Shown here in pieces: positions 1 through 6,853 of a DNA stretch of 12,575 nucleotides. The position numbers and the translations under genes were made by a program. The notes below the pieces were generated by a model. It was not told the origin of the DNA and made no database searches. It was given only the letters and a program-made list of their open reading frames with translations. The DNA is taken from positions 1 through 12,575 of the forward strand of contig JARIBR010000032.1 of the NCBI GenBank assembly GCA_029258695.1. Direction: 5' to 3'. Source of the stretch: Quadrisphaera sp. (GTDB taxonomy: Bacteria > Actinomycetota > Actinomycetes > Actinomycetales > Quadrisphaeraceae). Each line of letters begins with the position of its first letter. Positions within the stretch are counted from its first letter, which is position 1.

Positions 1-35
1 GGCGCGGTGGTCGGCGCGGTCGCGGTGGTGGTCAT
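1..35 (-). CDS. 2-oxo-acid dehydrogenase E1 component, beta subunit (N-terminal fragment)
   Basis: Only the first 11 codons (MTTTATAPTTA) are inside the window; the gene continues past the left edge. The ATG shares four bases with the TGA of the E1 alpha gene (ATGA overlap). A strong Shine-Dalgarno sequence, AAGGAG (minus strand, 48 to 43), lies seven bases before it. The identity is inferred from position: in actinomycetes the E1 alpha gene of pyruvate or branched-chain 2-oxo-acid dehydrogenase is normally followed by E1 beta and then the E2 acyltransferase. The 11 residues themselves are not diagnostic, since E1 beta N-termini vary. A different coupled gene cannot be excluded from this window alone. 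Confidence 0.6.
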   Translation of the reverse strand, partial: MTTTATAPTTA

Positions 36-1231
36 GGCTGCTCTCCTTCGGCGTCCCAGTCCTGCACCCAGGCCCGGTCGGCGTCGACCAGGGGGTGGGG
101 GTCGGCGTAGACGTGGTCGAACATCGATCCCGGCTCCGGGTCGGGCAGGGAGCGGACGTCCTCGCGCAGCGCCTCCCCGAGCTTGTCGGCCTCCGCGGCG
201 ACCCCGGCGAGGAAGGCGTCGACGCCCCCCTCGTCGTCGGCCGCGACGCCCGCCGCGTCGTCGAGGGCCCGCAGGTGCGCCTCGAGGCGCACCAGCGGGT
301 CCAAGGGAGCCCAGCCCGCGTCGTGCTCGTCCTCGCGGTAGCGGGTGGTGTCGTCCGACGTGGTGTGGGCGGACACGCGGTAGGTCCACGCCTCGACGAA
401 GGACGGCCCACCGCCGCTGCGCGCACGGTCGGCGGCGGCGCGGACCACGGCCTCGACGGCGATGACGTCGTTGCCGTCCACCCGCACCGCGGGGAGCCCG
501 AACCCGGCGGCCCGCTCGGTCAGGGGGGCGGCGAACTGGCGGCTGGTGGGCACGGAGATGGCCCACTGGTTGTTCTGGCACAGGAAGACCACCGGGGCGC
601 CGAACACCGCGGCCCAGGACAGGGCCTCGTTGACCTCGCCCTGGGCGGTGGCCCCGTCGCCCAGGCACGCGAGCACCGCGGTGTCCACGTCCGCGTCGCC
701 GGTGCCGACGGCGTGGTCGCGCTGGACGCCCATGGCGAAGCCGGTGGCGTGGAGCGTCTGCGCGCCGATGACGAGCGTGTACCCGTGCGTGTTCGTCTCG
801 GCGGCGTCCCAGCCGCCGTGGGAGGTGCCCCGGTACAGGCGCAGCAGGTCCAGGGGGGCGACCCCGCGGCTCAGGGCAAGCGCGTGCTCGCGGTAGGTGG
901 GGAAGACGTGGTCCTGGGGACGCAACGCCCGCGCCGCGCCGATCTGCGCGGCCTCCTGGCCGCGGGAGGAGGCGTGCAGCGCCAGCTCACCCTGGCGCTG
1001 GAGGGAGGTGGCCTCGATGTCGAGGCGGCGCGCCAGCGTCATCGCGCGGTAGCGCTCGCGCAGGGCTGCGGCGTCGAGGTGGGCGACCAGCGGGTCGTGC
1101 TCCGCGTCGGGGACCCGCTCGCCGCTCGGCGTGAGGAGCTGGACCATCGCCGGCTCGTCGCCGGGCGGCCTCGCGGGAGCACCGGCCGTGCGGCTGCCGC
1201 TGCTGGTGTCGGTGCTGACGGTGTCGGTCAC
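32..1231 (-). CDS. bkdA: 2-oxo-acid dehydrogenase (branched-chain/pyruvate type) E1 component, alpha subunit
   Basis: This is the thiamine-diphosphate-dependent E1 alpha subunit. It decarboxylates a 2-oxo acid and passes the acyl group to E2 lipoyl domains in a cytoplasmic complex. The 399-residue protein has the ThDP-binding GDGATAQGE at about 191-199, ending at the NN of CQNNQWA (220-221), the SSRGQEAAQIG segment (88-98), and a C-terminal loop SAHTTSDDTTRYR (287-298 region). That loop resembles the phosphorylation loop of branched-chain E1 alpha (HSTSDD in the human enzyme). I therefore lean to branched-chain substrates, although pyruvate (pdhA) is possible. I chose the GTG at 1231 because GAGGGAG lies nine bases upstream. 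The frame is open further upstream, but that stretch carries promoter and operator sequence. The first 30 residues are Thr/Ser/Pro-rich and probably disordered. It overlaps E1 beta by four bases, so the two are probably translated together. Confidence 0.9.
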   Translation of the reverse strand: MTDTVSTDTSSGSRTAGAPARPPGDEPAMVQLLTPSGERVPDAEHDPLVAHLDAAALRERYRAMTLARRLDIEATSLQRQGELALHASSRGQEAAQIGAARALRPQDHVFPTYREHALALSRGVAPLDLLRLYRGTSHGGWDAAETNTHGYTLVIGAQTLHATGFAMGVQRDHAVGTGDADVDTAVLACLGDGATAQGEVNEALSWAAVFGAPVVFLCQNNQWAISVPTSRQFAAPLTERAAGFGLPAVRVDGNDVIAVEAVVRAAADRARSGGGPSFVEAWTYRVSAHTTSDDTTRYREDEHDAGWAPLDPLVRLEAHLRALDDAAGVAADDEGGVDAFLAGVAAEADKLGEALREDVRSLPDPEPGSMFDHVYADPHPLVDADRAWVQDWDAEGEQP

Positions 1232-1258
1232 GACCACGGGCTCCCTCGGGGATCGGCT

Positions 1259-1276
1259 GGTTACGCCACCGTAACC
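1259..1276. promoter_or_regulatory. 18-base perfect inverted repeat, likely operator of the E1 operon
   Basis: GGTTACG-CCAC-CGTAACC has perfect 7-base arms around a 4-base spacer. It sits about 28 bases before the E1 alpha start codon, over the expected transcription start of the promoter at 1283-1312. A repressor bound here would block initiation. The arm length and spacing are typical of dimeric helix-turn-helix repressors (TetR or GntR type). I do not recognise the specific regulator, and none is encoded in the flanking genes. The heptamer CACCGTA also occurs as a direct repeat at 1267-1273 and 1282-1288, 15 bases apart. Confidence 0.6.
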
Positions 1277-1282
1277 GACGGC

Positions 1283-1312
1283 ACCGTAGGTTCTGCTGGG
1301 CGCCGGAGGCAA
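1283..1312 (-). promoter_or_regulatory. Probable promoter of the E1 alpha/beta operon
   Basis: On the minus strand there is TTGCCT (1312 to 1307), an 18-base spacer and TACGGT (1288 to 1283), a reasonable housekeeping-sigma promoter. Transcription would start near 1276, leaving a leader of about 45 bases before the GTG at 1231. A second TACGGT lies at 1273-1268 inside the inverted repeat but has no matching -35 box. Confidence 0.45.
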
Positions 1313-1343
1313 GCCGCCCACCACGCTGTCCCCCAGATGCCGC

Positions 1344-2207
1344 TCACCCGCCGCTCCCGCTCTCCATGGACGCGACGTGACCCTTCCCGGCCATGTCCGT
1401 CATGCCGTCCATCTCCGTCATGCCTGGCCCCGTCGGCTCCCCGGCCGGCCCGAAGGCCATCGCCAGGAGCATGAACGCCATCGACGCGCTCATGAGGGTC
1501 AGCGTCACCCGCAAGGACCTGCCGTGCCAGGCCGATCCGGCCCGCTGGTGCGTGCGCGCCCGGCCTGCGGCCTGCGCCGGCTCGGCGTCCGGCGTCCCTG
1601 CGGAGGGCTGCGTCGCCTCCCGCCCGCGGGCCGTGCTCGATCCGGGGCTCGTCCCGGTACCGCTCAGCGCGGGGACGGCCTCGCCGCCGCCTGCCACCGG
1701 GAGCTCGAGGTGCAGGTCGTGCTCGGACGCGCGCACGAGCCACCCGCTCGCCCAGCCGAGGGTCTCGAGGACGAACCACGCACCGATCACCGCGTGGACG
1801 CCGGCGGGCCCCATGCTCATCGACCCGGCGGCCATGGCGCCCGTCGCCTCGCCGAGCGGCGCCATGGTGACGAACATCCAGACCATCGCCGCCATGTCGA
1901 GCGCGAGCAGCGGCCACACCAGGGTCCACCGCCCGCGCCTCGCGCGGTCCACGACGCCCCAGGACAGGGCGGCCACCGCCGCCAGGGCGAAGACCACGCG
2001 GCCGATCACGCCGGACGGCGGCTCCAGGAGCAGGCCCGAGGGCCAGAACATGGCGATCATCCCGAGGGCCATGGTGACGTGGCCGAGGTGCCACCACCGG
2101 GTGACGTCCGGCAGGCGCACGAGGTGGCGCACGTGCACCAGCGCGACGACGGCCAGAGCCACGACCCAGGCCCAGCCGAGCCACGGGGGGAGCCAGCCGT
2201 TGGTCAT
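1344..2207 (-). CDS. DUF5134-like polytopic membrane protein with a Met/His-rich tail
   Basis: This is a 287-residue integral membrane protein of unknown function. Hydrophobic segments lie roughly at 12-28, 42-60, 66-86, 94-116 and 134-158. A low-complexity hydrophilic stretch (about 170-225) follows, then one more hydrophobic helix (about 232-252), giving about six membrane segments. Its N-terminal layout (a short tryptophan-rich start, then His-containing helices with [11 protein letters not shown]) resembles actinobacterial DUF5134 proteins. I make that match from memory at moderate confidence. The last 30 residues are rich in Met with one His ([20 protein letters not shown]), and Met/His pairs recur in the membrane core ([15 protein letters not shown]). 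Such spacing is common in copper-handling membrane proteins, but metal binding here is inference. The ATG at 2207 is favoured by GGAGG seven bases upstream. It is divergent from cysE, with a 70-base gap. Confidence 0.75.
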   Translation of the reverse strand: MTNGWLPPWLGWAWVVALAVVALVHVRHLVRLPDVTRWWHLGHVTMALGMIAMFWPSGLLLEPPSGVIGRVVFALAAVAALSWGVVDRARRGRWTLVWPLLALDMAAMVWMFVTMAPLGEATGAMAAGSMSMGPAGVHAVIGAWFVLETLGWASGWLVRASEHDLHLELPVAGGGEAVPALSGTGTSPGSSTARGREATQPSAGTPDAEPAQAAGRARTHQRAGSAWHGRSLRVTLTLMSASMAFMLLAMAFGPAGEPTGPGMTEMDGMTDMAGKGHVASMESGSGG

Positions 2208-2263
2208 CCGTGCCTCCACGTGGTGTGCCCGCTCCGCCCCCGGGGGCAGGGGCGGCCCCACGG

Positions 2264-2277
2264 TAGCGTCGGGAACC
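2264..2277 (+). promoter_or_regulatory. -10 box of cysE, apparently leaderless
   Basis: TAGCGT at 2264-2269 matches TAnnnT and lies eight bases before the GTG at 2278, while no Shine-Dalgarno sequence precedes that GTG. In actinomycetes this arrangement usually means transcription begins at or next to the start codon. No good -35 box is visible; the expected position is all G and C. Confidence 0.45.
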
Positions 2278-3270
2278 GTGCCGAACCAGGGACGGGCGCC
2301 CGATCGCCCGAGCGGACCAGCGCCCGGGACCCACGTCGACGCCGGGGCAGGGCTGGGGGAGCCCGGGGGTGGCGCGCCCCCCCTCGACCCCTCGCTGGTC
2401 GCGACCCTCGCCGCGGAGCGCGCGGCGCTCGCCCTCCCCCGCGAGCTGCCGCAGCGCGCCGAGCAGGTCATCCACGCCTCGCTCGCCCTCCTCTTCCCCC
2501 ACTACGGCGGGAAGGACCCCCGGGCGAGCGAGCGCGAGGTCGCCGACGACGCGGCCGCGCTGCACGCGCTCCTGGTGCGCACGCTCACCGGCACCGTCGA
2601 CGAGGCCGCGGCGAAGGACCTCGCCGACGCCCAGCTCGCGGCCCTGCCCGCGGTGCGCGCGGCGCTGCTGCTCGACGCCGGCGCCACCGCCGAGGGGGAC
2701 CCCGCGGCCTCCGGGGTCGACGAGGTGATCCTGTGCTACCCCGGCTTCTTCGCCACCGCCGTGCACCGCCTCGCGCACCAGCTGCACGTGCGCGGCGCCC
2801 CGCTGGTGGCGCGGCTGCTCGGTGAGCTGGCGCACCGCGCCACCGGCATCGACATCCACCCCGGGGCGCACGTCGGCCGGTCCTTCGCGATCGACCACGG
2901 CACCGGCGTCGTCGTGGGCTCGACGGCCGTGGTCGGCGACCGGGGGCGGCTCTCCCAGGGGGTCACGCTCGGGGCCACGCGCGTGGCCAAGCACCTCGCC
3001 ACGAGCAAGCGCCACCCCACCCTGGGTGACGACGTCGTCGTCTACGCCGGGGCCACCATCCTCGGCGGCACCACCGTCATCGGCGCGGGCAGCCGCATCG
3101 GCGGCAACGTGTGGCTCACGCGCAGCGTCCCGCCCGGCTCGCTGGTCTCCACGAGCGCCGGTATCGACCGCCTGCGCCCCCGCGCCGACGGGGGCCTCGG
3201 CGACGGTGACGAGGTACTCCCGGTGGGTGACGGGGATGACGGGGAGCCCGCTCTGGAGTTCCACATCTGA
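2278..3270 (+). CDS. cysE: Serine O-acetyltransferase (EpsC/CysE type)
   Basis: It acetylates L-serine with acetyl-CoA to give O-acetylserine, the committed step of cysteine synthesis in the cytoplasm. The protein has 330 residues from the GTG at 2278. An alpha-helical N-terminal domain (about 38-185) is followed by a left-handed beta-helix of hexapeptide repeats (about 188-295). Family motifs are [11 protein letters not shown] (158-167), [11 protein letters not shown] (190-200), the catalytic pair DH in FAIDHGTG (206-207; Asp157-His158 in the E. coli enzyme), and RHP in KRHPTLGDD (His246, matching E. coli His193). The N-terminal part is long, as in the EpsC branch. The C-terminal tail is acidic and Gly-rich and ends in EFHI. 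A C-terminal Ile is the residue that E. coli and plant CysE insert into CysK. The start is uncertain: no ATG or GTG follows before the conserved domain, and the frame is open upstream. It forms an operon with cysK, 44 bases downstream. Confidence 0.9.
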   Translation: MPNQGRAPDRPSGPAPGTHVDAGAGLGEPGGGAPPLDPSLVATLAAERAALALPRELPQRAEQVIHASLALLFPHYGGKDPRASEREVADDAAALHALLVRTLTGTVDEAAAKDLADAQLAALPAVRAALLLDAGATAEGDPAASGVDEVILCYPGFFATAVHRLAHQLHVRGAPLVARLLGELAHRATGIDIHPGAHVGRSFAIDHGTGVVVGSTAVVGDRGRLSQGVTLGATRVAKHLATSKRHPTLGDDVVVYAGATILGGTTVIGAGSRIGGNVWLTRSVPPGSLVSTSAGIDRLRPRADGGLGDGDEVLPVGDGDDGEPALEFHI

Positions 3271-3314
3271 GAACGCTCCGCAGCCGCGGCGCGCCGAACC
3301 CCCGCGGAGGACCC

Positions 3315-4232
3315 ATGAAGGCCGACAGCATCCTCGACACCATCGGTGGCACGCCGCACGTGCGGCTCTCGCGCCTGTTCGGGGACCGCGTCGAGGTGTG
3401 GATGAAGCTCGAGCGCGCGAACCCCGGCGGCTCCATCAAGGACCGCGTGGCGCTGGCGATGATCACCGACGCCGAGGAGCGTGGCGAGCTCTCCGCCGGC
3501 TCCACGATCGTGGAGCCGACGTCGGGCAACACCGGGATCGGGCTCGCGATGGTCGCCGCGGTGAAGGGCTACGACCTGCTGCTGGTGATGCCCGAGTCGA
3601 TGACCGTCGAGCGCCGACGGGTCCTGTCCGCCTACGGGGCGCGGTTCGAGCTGACGCCGAAGGCCGAGGGGATGAAGGGCGCCATCGCGCGCGCGGGCGA
3701 GGTCGTCGCCGCGACGCCGGGAGCGTGGATGCCGGGCCAGTTCGACAACCCGGCCAACGTGGAGGTCCACCGGCGCACCTCGGCGCAGGAGGTCCTCGCG
3801 GACTTCCCCGAGGGGATCGACGTCCTCATCACCGGCGTGGGCACCGGCGGGCACGTCACCGGGGTCTCCGAGGTGCTCAAGGAGCGGTACCCCGCGATGA
3901 GGACGTACGCGGTGGAGCCCGCCAAGTCACCGGTCATCGGCGGCGGGGAACCGGCGCCCCACCGGCTGCAGGGGATCGGGGCGGGGTTCGTGCCCGCCAA
4001 CCTGCACACCGCCACCCTCGACGGGACGATCTCCGTCTCCGAGGAGGACGCCTACGCCATGACGGTGGAGGTGGCGCGGACCGAGGGGATCTTCGTGGGG
4101 CCGTCGTCGGGGGCCTCGCTGGCCGCCGTCGCCCAGAAGCTGCCGGATCTGCCCGACGGGACCCGGGTCCTCACCTACTGCTACGACACCGGGGAGCGCT
4201 ACCTCTCCGTGGAGGGCCTCTTCGAGGCCTGA
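3315..4232 (+). CDS. cysK: Cysteine synthase A (O-acetylserine sulfhydrylase)
   Basis: This PLP enzyme converts O-acetylserine plus sulfide to cysteine and acetate, using the product of the gene just upstream. At 305 residues it has the normal family length. It carries the PLP lysine in NPGGSIKDR (Lys42), the substrate loop TSGNTG (69-74), the phosphate-binding [10 protein letters not shown] (174-183) and the PLP-ring-binding PSSGAS (263-268). MKGAI at 120-124 is typical of true CysK rather than cystathionine beta-synthase. There is no C-terminal CBS or regulatory domain. GGAGG lies four bases before the ATG. The gene sits 44 bases after cysE on the same strand, so co-transcription is likely, and the C-terminal Ile of CysE suggests the pair can form the cysteine synthase complex. 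It ends facing hisC across a repeat-rich gap. Confidence 0.96.
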   Translation: MKADSILDTIGGTPHVRLSRLFGDRVEVWMKLERANPGGSIKDRVALAMITDAEERGELSAGSTIVEPTSGNTGIGLAMVAAVKGYDLLLVMPESMTVERRRVLSAYGARFELTPKAEGMKGAIARAGEVVAATPGAWMPGQFDNPANVEVHRRTSAQEVLADFPEGIDVLITGVGTGGHVTGVSEVLKERYPAMRTYAVEPAKSPVIGGGEPAPHRLQGIGAGFVPANLHTATLDGTISVSEEDAYAMTVEVARTEGIFVGPSSGASLAAVAQKLPDLPDGTRVLTYCYDTGERYLSVEGLFEA

Positions 4233-4265
4233 CCCGCGCGCCCGCCAACCCGCCCGCCCGCACTC

Positions 4266-4295
4266 CCTCACTCCCCCACCCCTCACTCCCCCACC
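4266..4295. repeat. Perfect tandem duplication of a 15-base C-rich unit
   Basis: CCTCACTCCCCCACC occurs at 4266-4280 and again at 4281-4295 without a mismatch. A partial copy (CACTCCCTCACTC) begins just upstream at 4261. The minus strand is correspondingly made of G-runs of three to five separated by T or AGTGA, which fits the pattern of a potential G-quadruplex. It is non-coding and lies between the convergent cysK and hisC genes. Confidence 0.85.
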
Positions 4296-4300
4296 CCACG

Positions 4301-4404
4301 GCACTTGGTCGACCAAGTGCGGTGGAGGGTGCGTGGCCGCGCGCACTTGGTCGACGAAGTGCGGGAATCGGGGCCCCGCTCACCGCACTTCGTCGACGAA
4401 GTGC
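4301..4404. repeat. Three 20-base palindromes at an exact 42-base period
   Basis: Copy 1 (4301-4320) is GCACTTGGTCGACCAAGTGC, a perfect palindrome. If one G/G mismatch is allowed, its stem extends to 4296-4325 through CCAC/GTGG. Copy 2 (4343-4362) has the left arm of copy 1 and the right arm of copy 3, leaving one mismatched pair. Copy 3 (4385-4404) is GCACTTCGTCGACGAAGTGC, perfect and extendable to 24 bases (4383-4406). Both spacers are 22 bases and unrelated in sequence. The array fills the gap between convergent cysK and hisC. It could serve as a set of bidirectional terminator hairpins (there is no T-tract), as protein-binding sites on one DNA face, or as a REP-like element. The sequence shows the structure but does not settle its role. 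Confidence 0.9.
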
Positions 4405-4423
4405 GGGCGGGGCGGGGCGGGTG

Positions 4424-5515
4424 TCAGGGGGCCCAGGTGGCGGCGAGCTCGAGGAAGCGGTCGTTGGCCTCCACCTCGCCGATGCTGACCCGCACGCCCT
4501 CGCCGGCGAAGGGGCGGACGCTGAGCCCGACGCGCCCCGCGGCCTCCACGAACGCCGCGGTCCGCTCCGCCAGCGGGAGCCACACGAAGTTGGCCTGCGC
4601 GTCGGGCAGGTCCCAGCCCTGCTCGGCGAGGGCTGCGACGACGCGGTCGCGCTCCACCACGAGGGCGTCGACCCGCCCCAGCAGCTCGTCGCGCGCCGCG
4701 AGGGACGCCGTGGCAGCCAGCTGCGCGATGCTCGAGACGCCGAACGGCACCGAGGCGGTGCGCACCACGCGGGCCACCTCGGGGTGGGCGACCGCGAGAC
4801 CGACGCGGAGGCCGGCGAGCCCGTACGCCTTGGAGAACGTGCGGAGCACCACGACGTTGCCACGCTCGCGCCATGCCGCCAGGCCGTCGGCCGCGGACGG
4901 GTCTCGCACGAACTCCACGTAGGCCTCGTCCACGACGACGAGGACGTCGGAGGGCACCGCGTCCAGCAGGCGGTCCAGCTCGGCGGCGCTCACCACCGGT
5001 CCGGTGGGGTTGTTGGGCGTGCACACCAGCACCACGCGGGTCCGCTCGGTGACCGCCGCGATCATCGCGTCGACGTCGTGGCGCCCGTCGGGGCCCAGCG
5101 GCACGGGGACGGGAACGCCCCCGGCGACGGTCACCGTGATCGGGTAGGCCTCGAAGGAGCGCCACGCGTGGACCACCTCGTCGCCGGCCTCGCAGGCCGC
5201 CGACACCACGTGCCCGAGCACCGCGACGGAGCCCGTGCCCAGCACGAGGCACTCGGGCGGCACGTCCAGCGCGGTGGCCAGCGCCGCCACGAGGTCGGCT
5301 GCGGCGGCGTCCGGGTAGCGGTTGAGCTCCGCGGCGGCATCGGCCACCACCTCGAGCACCCCCGGCAGGGGCGGGTAGGGGTTCTCGTTGGAGGAGAGCT
5401 TGTAGGGCGTGACGCCCGCCGGGACGGGCGCCCTCGCTCCCGGGACGTAGCCGGGCAGGTCGGTCAGCGCCGCCCGCATGCGTGGCTGGGGGCCGGTGGA
5501 GGGAGGGGCGCTCAT
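4424..5515 (-). CDS. hisC: Histidinol-phosphate / aromatic amino acid aminotransferase (HisC/Pat family)
   Basis: This is a fold-type I PLP aminotransferase of 363 residues. The family members either convert imidazole-acetol phosphate to histidinol phosphate or transaminate aromatic amino acids. Visible motifs are KLSSNENPYPP (39-49), the Asn-containing CTPNNPTGP (165-173), DEAYVEF (196-202), the PLP lysine in FSKAYGLAGLRVG (Lys229, with Arg237), and the C-terminal carboxylate-binding Arg in VRVSIG (about 345-350). The gene stands alone: no other his gene is nearby and the neighbours concern cysteine and lipids. That fits the second HisC copy (Pat or HisC2) that actinomycetes often carry besides the his-operon copy, so the physiological substrate may be phenylalanine or tyrosine. 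The ATG at 5515 has no Shine-Dalgarno sequence but lies six bases after a TAGCCT -10 box. Confidence 0.9.
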   Translation of the reverse strand: MSAPPSTGPQPRMRAALTDLPGYVPGARAPVPAGVTPYKLSSNENPYPPLPGVLEVVADAAAELNRYPDAAAADLVAALATALDVPPECLVLGTGSVAVLGHVVSAACEAGDEVVHAWRSFEAYPITVTVAGGVPVPVPLGPDGRHDVDAMIAAVTERTRVVLVCTPNNPTGPVVSAAELDRLLDAVPSDVLVVVDEAYVEFVRDPSAADGLAAWRERGNVVVLRTFSKAYGLAGLRVGLAVAHPEVARVVRTASVPFGVSSIAQLAATASLAARDELLGRVDALVVERDRVVAALAEQGWDLPDAQANFVWLPLAERTAAFVEAAGRVGLSVRPFAGEGVRVSIGEVEANDRFLELAATWAP

Positions 5516-5527
5516 GGGGTCAGGCTA
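5516..5527 (-). promoter_or_regulatory. -10 box of hisC, leaderless
   Basis: Read on the minus strand, TAGCCT (5527 to 5522) is followed by GACCCC and then the ATG at 5515. The TAnnnT-N6-ATG spacing puts the transcription start at the A of the start codon, and no ribosome-binding site is present. The -35 region has no clear match. Confidence 0.55.
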
Positions 5528-5599
5528 GGGCGCTGCGCCGTGGTCGGTCGCCACGTGCGCCTGCTGCACCTGCGGCCGAGCGTGCCCGCCCCTGCCCGG

Positions 5600-6742
5600 T
5601 CAGCCGCGGGTGCGGGGGCGGTGGCTCGCGAGGATGGGGCACTCGAAGGGGTCACGCTGGCCCAGGCCGACGCGGTTGAGGTAGCGCACCACGATGCCGT
5701 AGGACGCCCACACCGTGGTCTCGGTGTAGGCCACGTTCTTCTCCGCGCAGAACGGCTTGACCACCGCGCGGGCGCGAGCGAGGTTCGGCCGCGGCATCGA
5801 GGGGAACAGGTGGTGCTCGATCTGGTGGTTCAACCCCCCGAAGACGAACGAGGTCCAGGCGTTGCCGGTGATGTTGCGGCTCATCAGCACCTGCCGGCGC
5901 AGGAAGTCGACCCGCGAGCCCGCGGGGACCTGGGGCATGCCCTTGTGGTTCGGCGCGAACGAGCACCCCATGTACACCCCGAACAGCCCCAGCTGGACAC
6001 CGACGAACGCTGCCGCCTTGCCCGGGGGCAGCACGAGGAAGACCGCGGCGAGGTAGCCGACCAGGCGGACGGTGACGAAGGACAGCTCGACCCACCGGCG
6101 CTTGACCGGTTCGGGCACCAGCAGGGACTTCACGGACTGCACGTGCAGGTTCGCGCCCTCCAACAGCAGCAGGGGGAAGAAGAACCAGCCCTGACGCGCG
6201 CCCAGCCACCGGCCCACCGGCCCACGACGCTTCGCCGCGTCGGGGGTGAAGGCCAGCACCGAGGACTCGATGTCAGGGTCCTTGCCCAGCTGGTTCGGTG
6301 CGGAGTGGTGCTTGGTGTGCTTGCGCGCCCACCACTGCGAGCTCATCCCCGAGACCAGGTTCGCCAGCAGCAACGACGCCCACTCGTTGCGCTTCGCGGA
6401 GGCGAAGACCTGACGGTGACCGGCGTCATGGGCCAGGAACGCGACCTGGGTGGCGATCACGGCCAGCGCGGCGGCCAGCAGCAGCTGGAACCACGAGTCC
6501 CCCAGCAGCACGAACCCGGTCACGACGCCGGCCAGGGCCAGCGCCATGATCGAGGCCTTGACCCAGTAGTAGCCGTAGCGCCGCTCCATCAGTCCCAACG
6601 CCTGGACGCGACCCAGCACGTCAGCGAACTCCGAGGGACCCGCCGCAGCCTGAGCAGCGCGCCGCCGCCGGCGACGCTCCTCCAGGGGCAGCTGCGCGCT
6701 CGAGAGGGCGTCGGGCTGGCGGGCGGGGGCGTCGACGGACAT
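5600..6742 (-). CDS. Membrane fatty acid desaturase (acyl-CoA / front-end type)
   Basis: This 380-residue di-iron desaturase would introduce a double bond into a fatty acyl chain at the membrane, using electrons from a ferredoxin or flavoprotein partner that is not encoded here. The three histidine boxes are present and correctly spaced: HDAGH (105-109), HTKHH (142-146) and QIEHH (307-311). The Gln in place of the first His in box 3 is characteristic of front-end and DesA3-like acyl-CoA desaturases. An extra NHKG (265-268) lies before box 3. Hydrophobic segments lie around 64-80, 86-104, 184-200 and 222-260. The N-terminus (21-30) is a run of basic residues. I chose the ATG at 6742 because GGAG lies four bases upstream; a GTG at 6802 would add 20 residues. 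The regiospecificity cannot be read from the sequence. It lies alone between hisC and a hydrolase operon, all on the minus strand. Confidence 0.92.
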   Translation of the reverse strand: MSVDAPARQPDALSSAQLPLEERRRRRRAAQAAAGPSEFADVLGRVQALGLMERRYGYYWVKASIMALALAGVVTGFVLLGDSWFQLLLAAALAVIATQVAFLAHDAGHRQVFASAKRNEWASLLLANLVSGMSSQWWARKHTKHHSAPNQLGKDPDIESSVLAFTPDAAKRRGPVGRWLGARQGWFFFPLLLLEGANLHVQSVKSLLVPEPVKRRWVELSFVTVRLVGYLAAVFLVLPPGKAAAFVGVQLGLFGVYMGCSFAPNHKGMPQVPAGSRVDFLRRQVLMSRNITGNAWTSFVFGGLNHQIEHHLFPSMPRPNLARARAVVKPFCAEKNVAYTETTVWASYGIVVRYLNRVGLGQRDPFECPILASHRPRTRG

Positions 6743-6853
6743 GAGGCTCCAGGGCGGGTCGGCAGCGCCGTCCGGGGCCGGGAGGCGAGGCAGCGCGGTC
6801 ACCGCGCCACGGGGATCGTCGCACGCCTTCCTGGCAACGCGCCCAGGGAGCGA

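Noticed and set aside
2236..2247. GCCCCCGGGGGC palindrome in the cysE/DUF5134 gap as an operator
   Set aside because: It is a run of C followed by a run of G with no loop. Such palindromes arise easily at this base composition.
1393..2277. An upstream extension of CysE by 295 residues in the same open frame
   Set aside because: The extension is antisense to the DUF5134-like gene, has no domain, and a -10 box sits just before the GTG at 2278.
1261..3264. A 667-codon minus-strand open frame
   Set aside because: It is a shadow of cysE (antisense) and of the DUF5134-like gene in another frame; no domain is recognisable.
4301..4404. A short CRISPR array (three repeats, equal 22-base spacers)
   Set aside because: The repeats are full palindromes that differ from each other, the spacers are shorter than usual CRISPR spacers, only three units exist and no cas gene is in the window.
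4305..4922. A protein with repeated LVDQVR / LVDEVR / FVDEVR motifs
   Set aside because: The motif is only the translation of the palindromic DNA repeats; the rest of the frame is antisense to hisC with no recognisable domain.
6830..6847. CCTGG/CCAGG hairpin after the hydrolase gene as a terminator
   Set aside because: The stem is only five base pairs and no T-tract follows; too weak to call.
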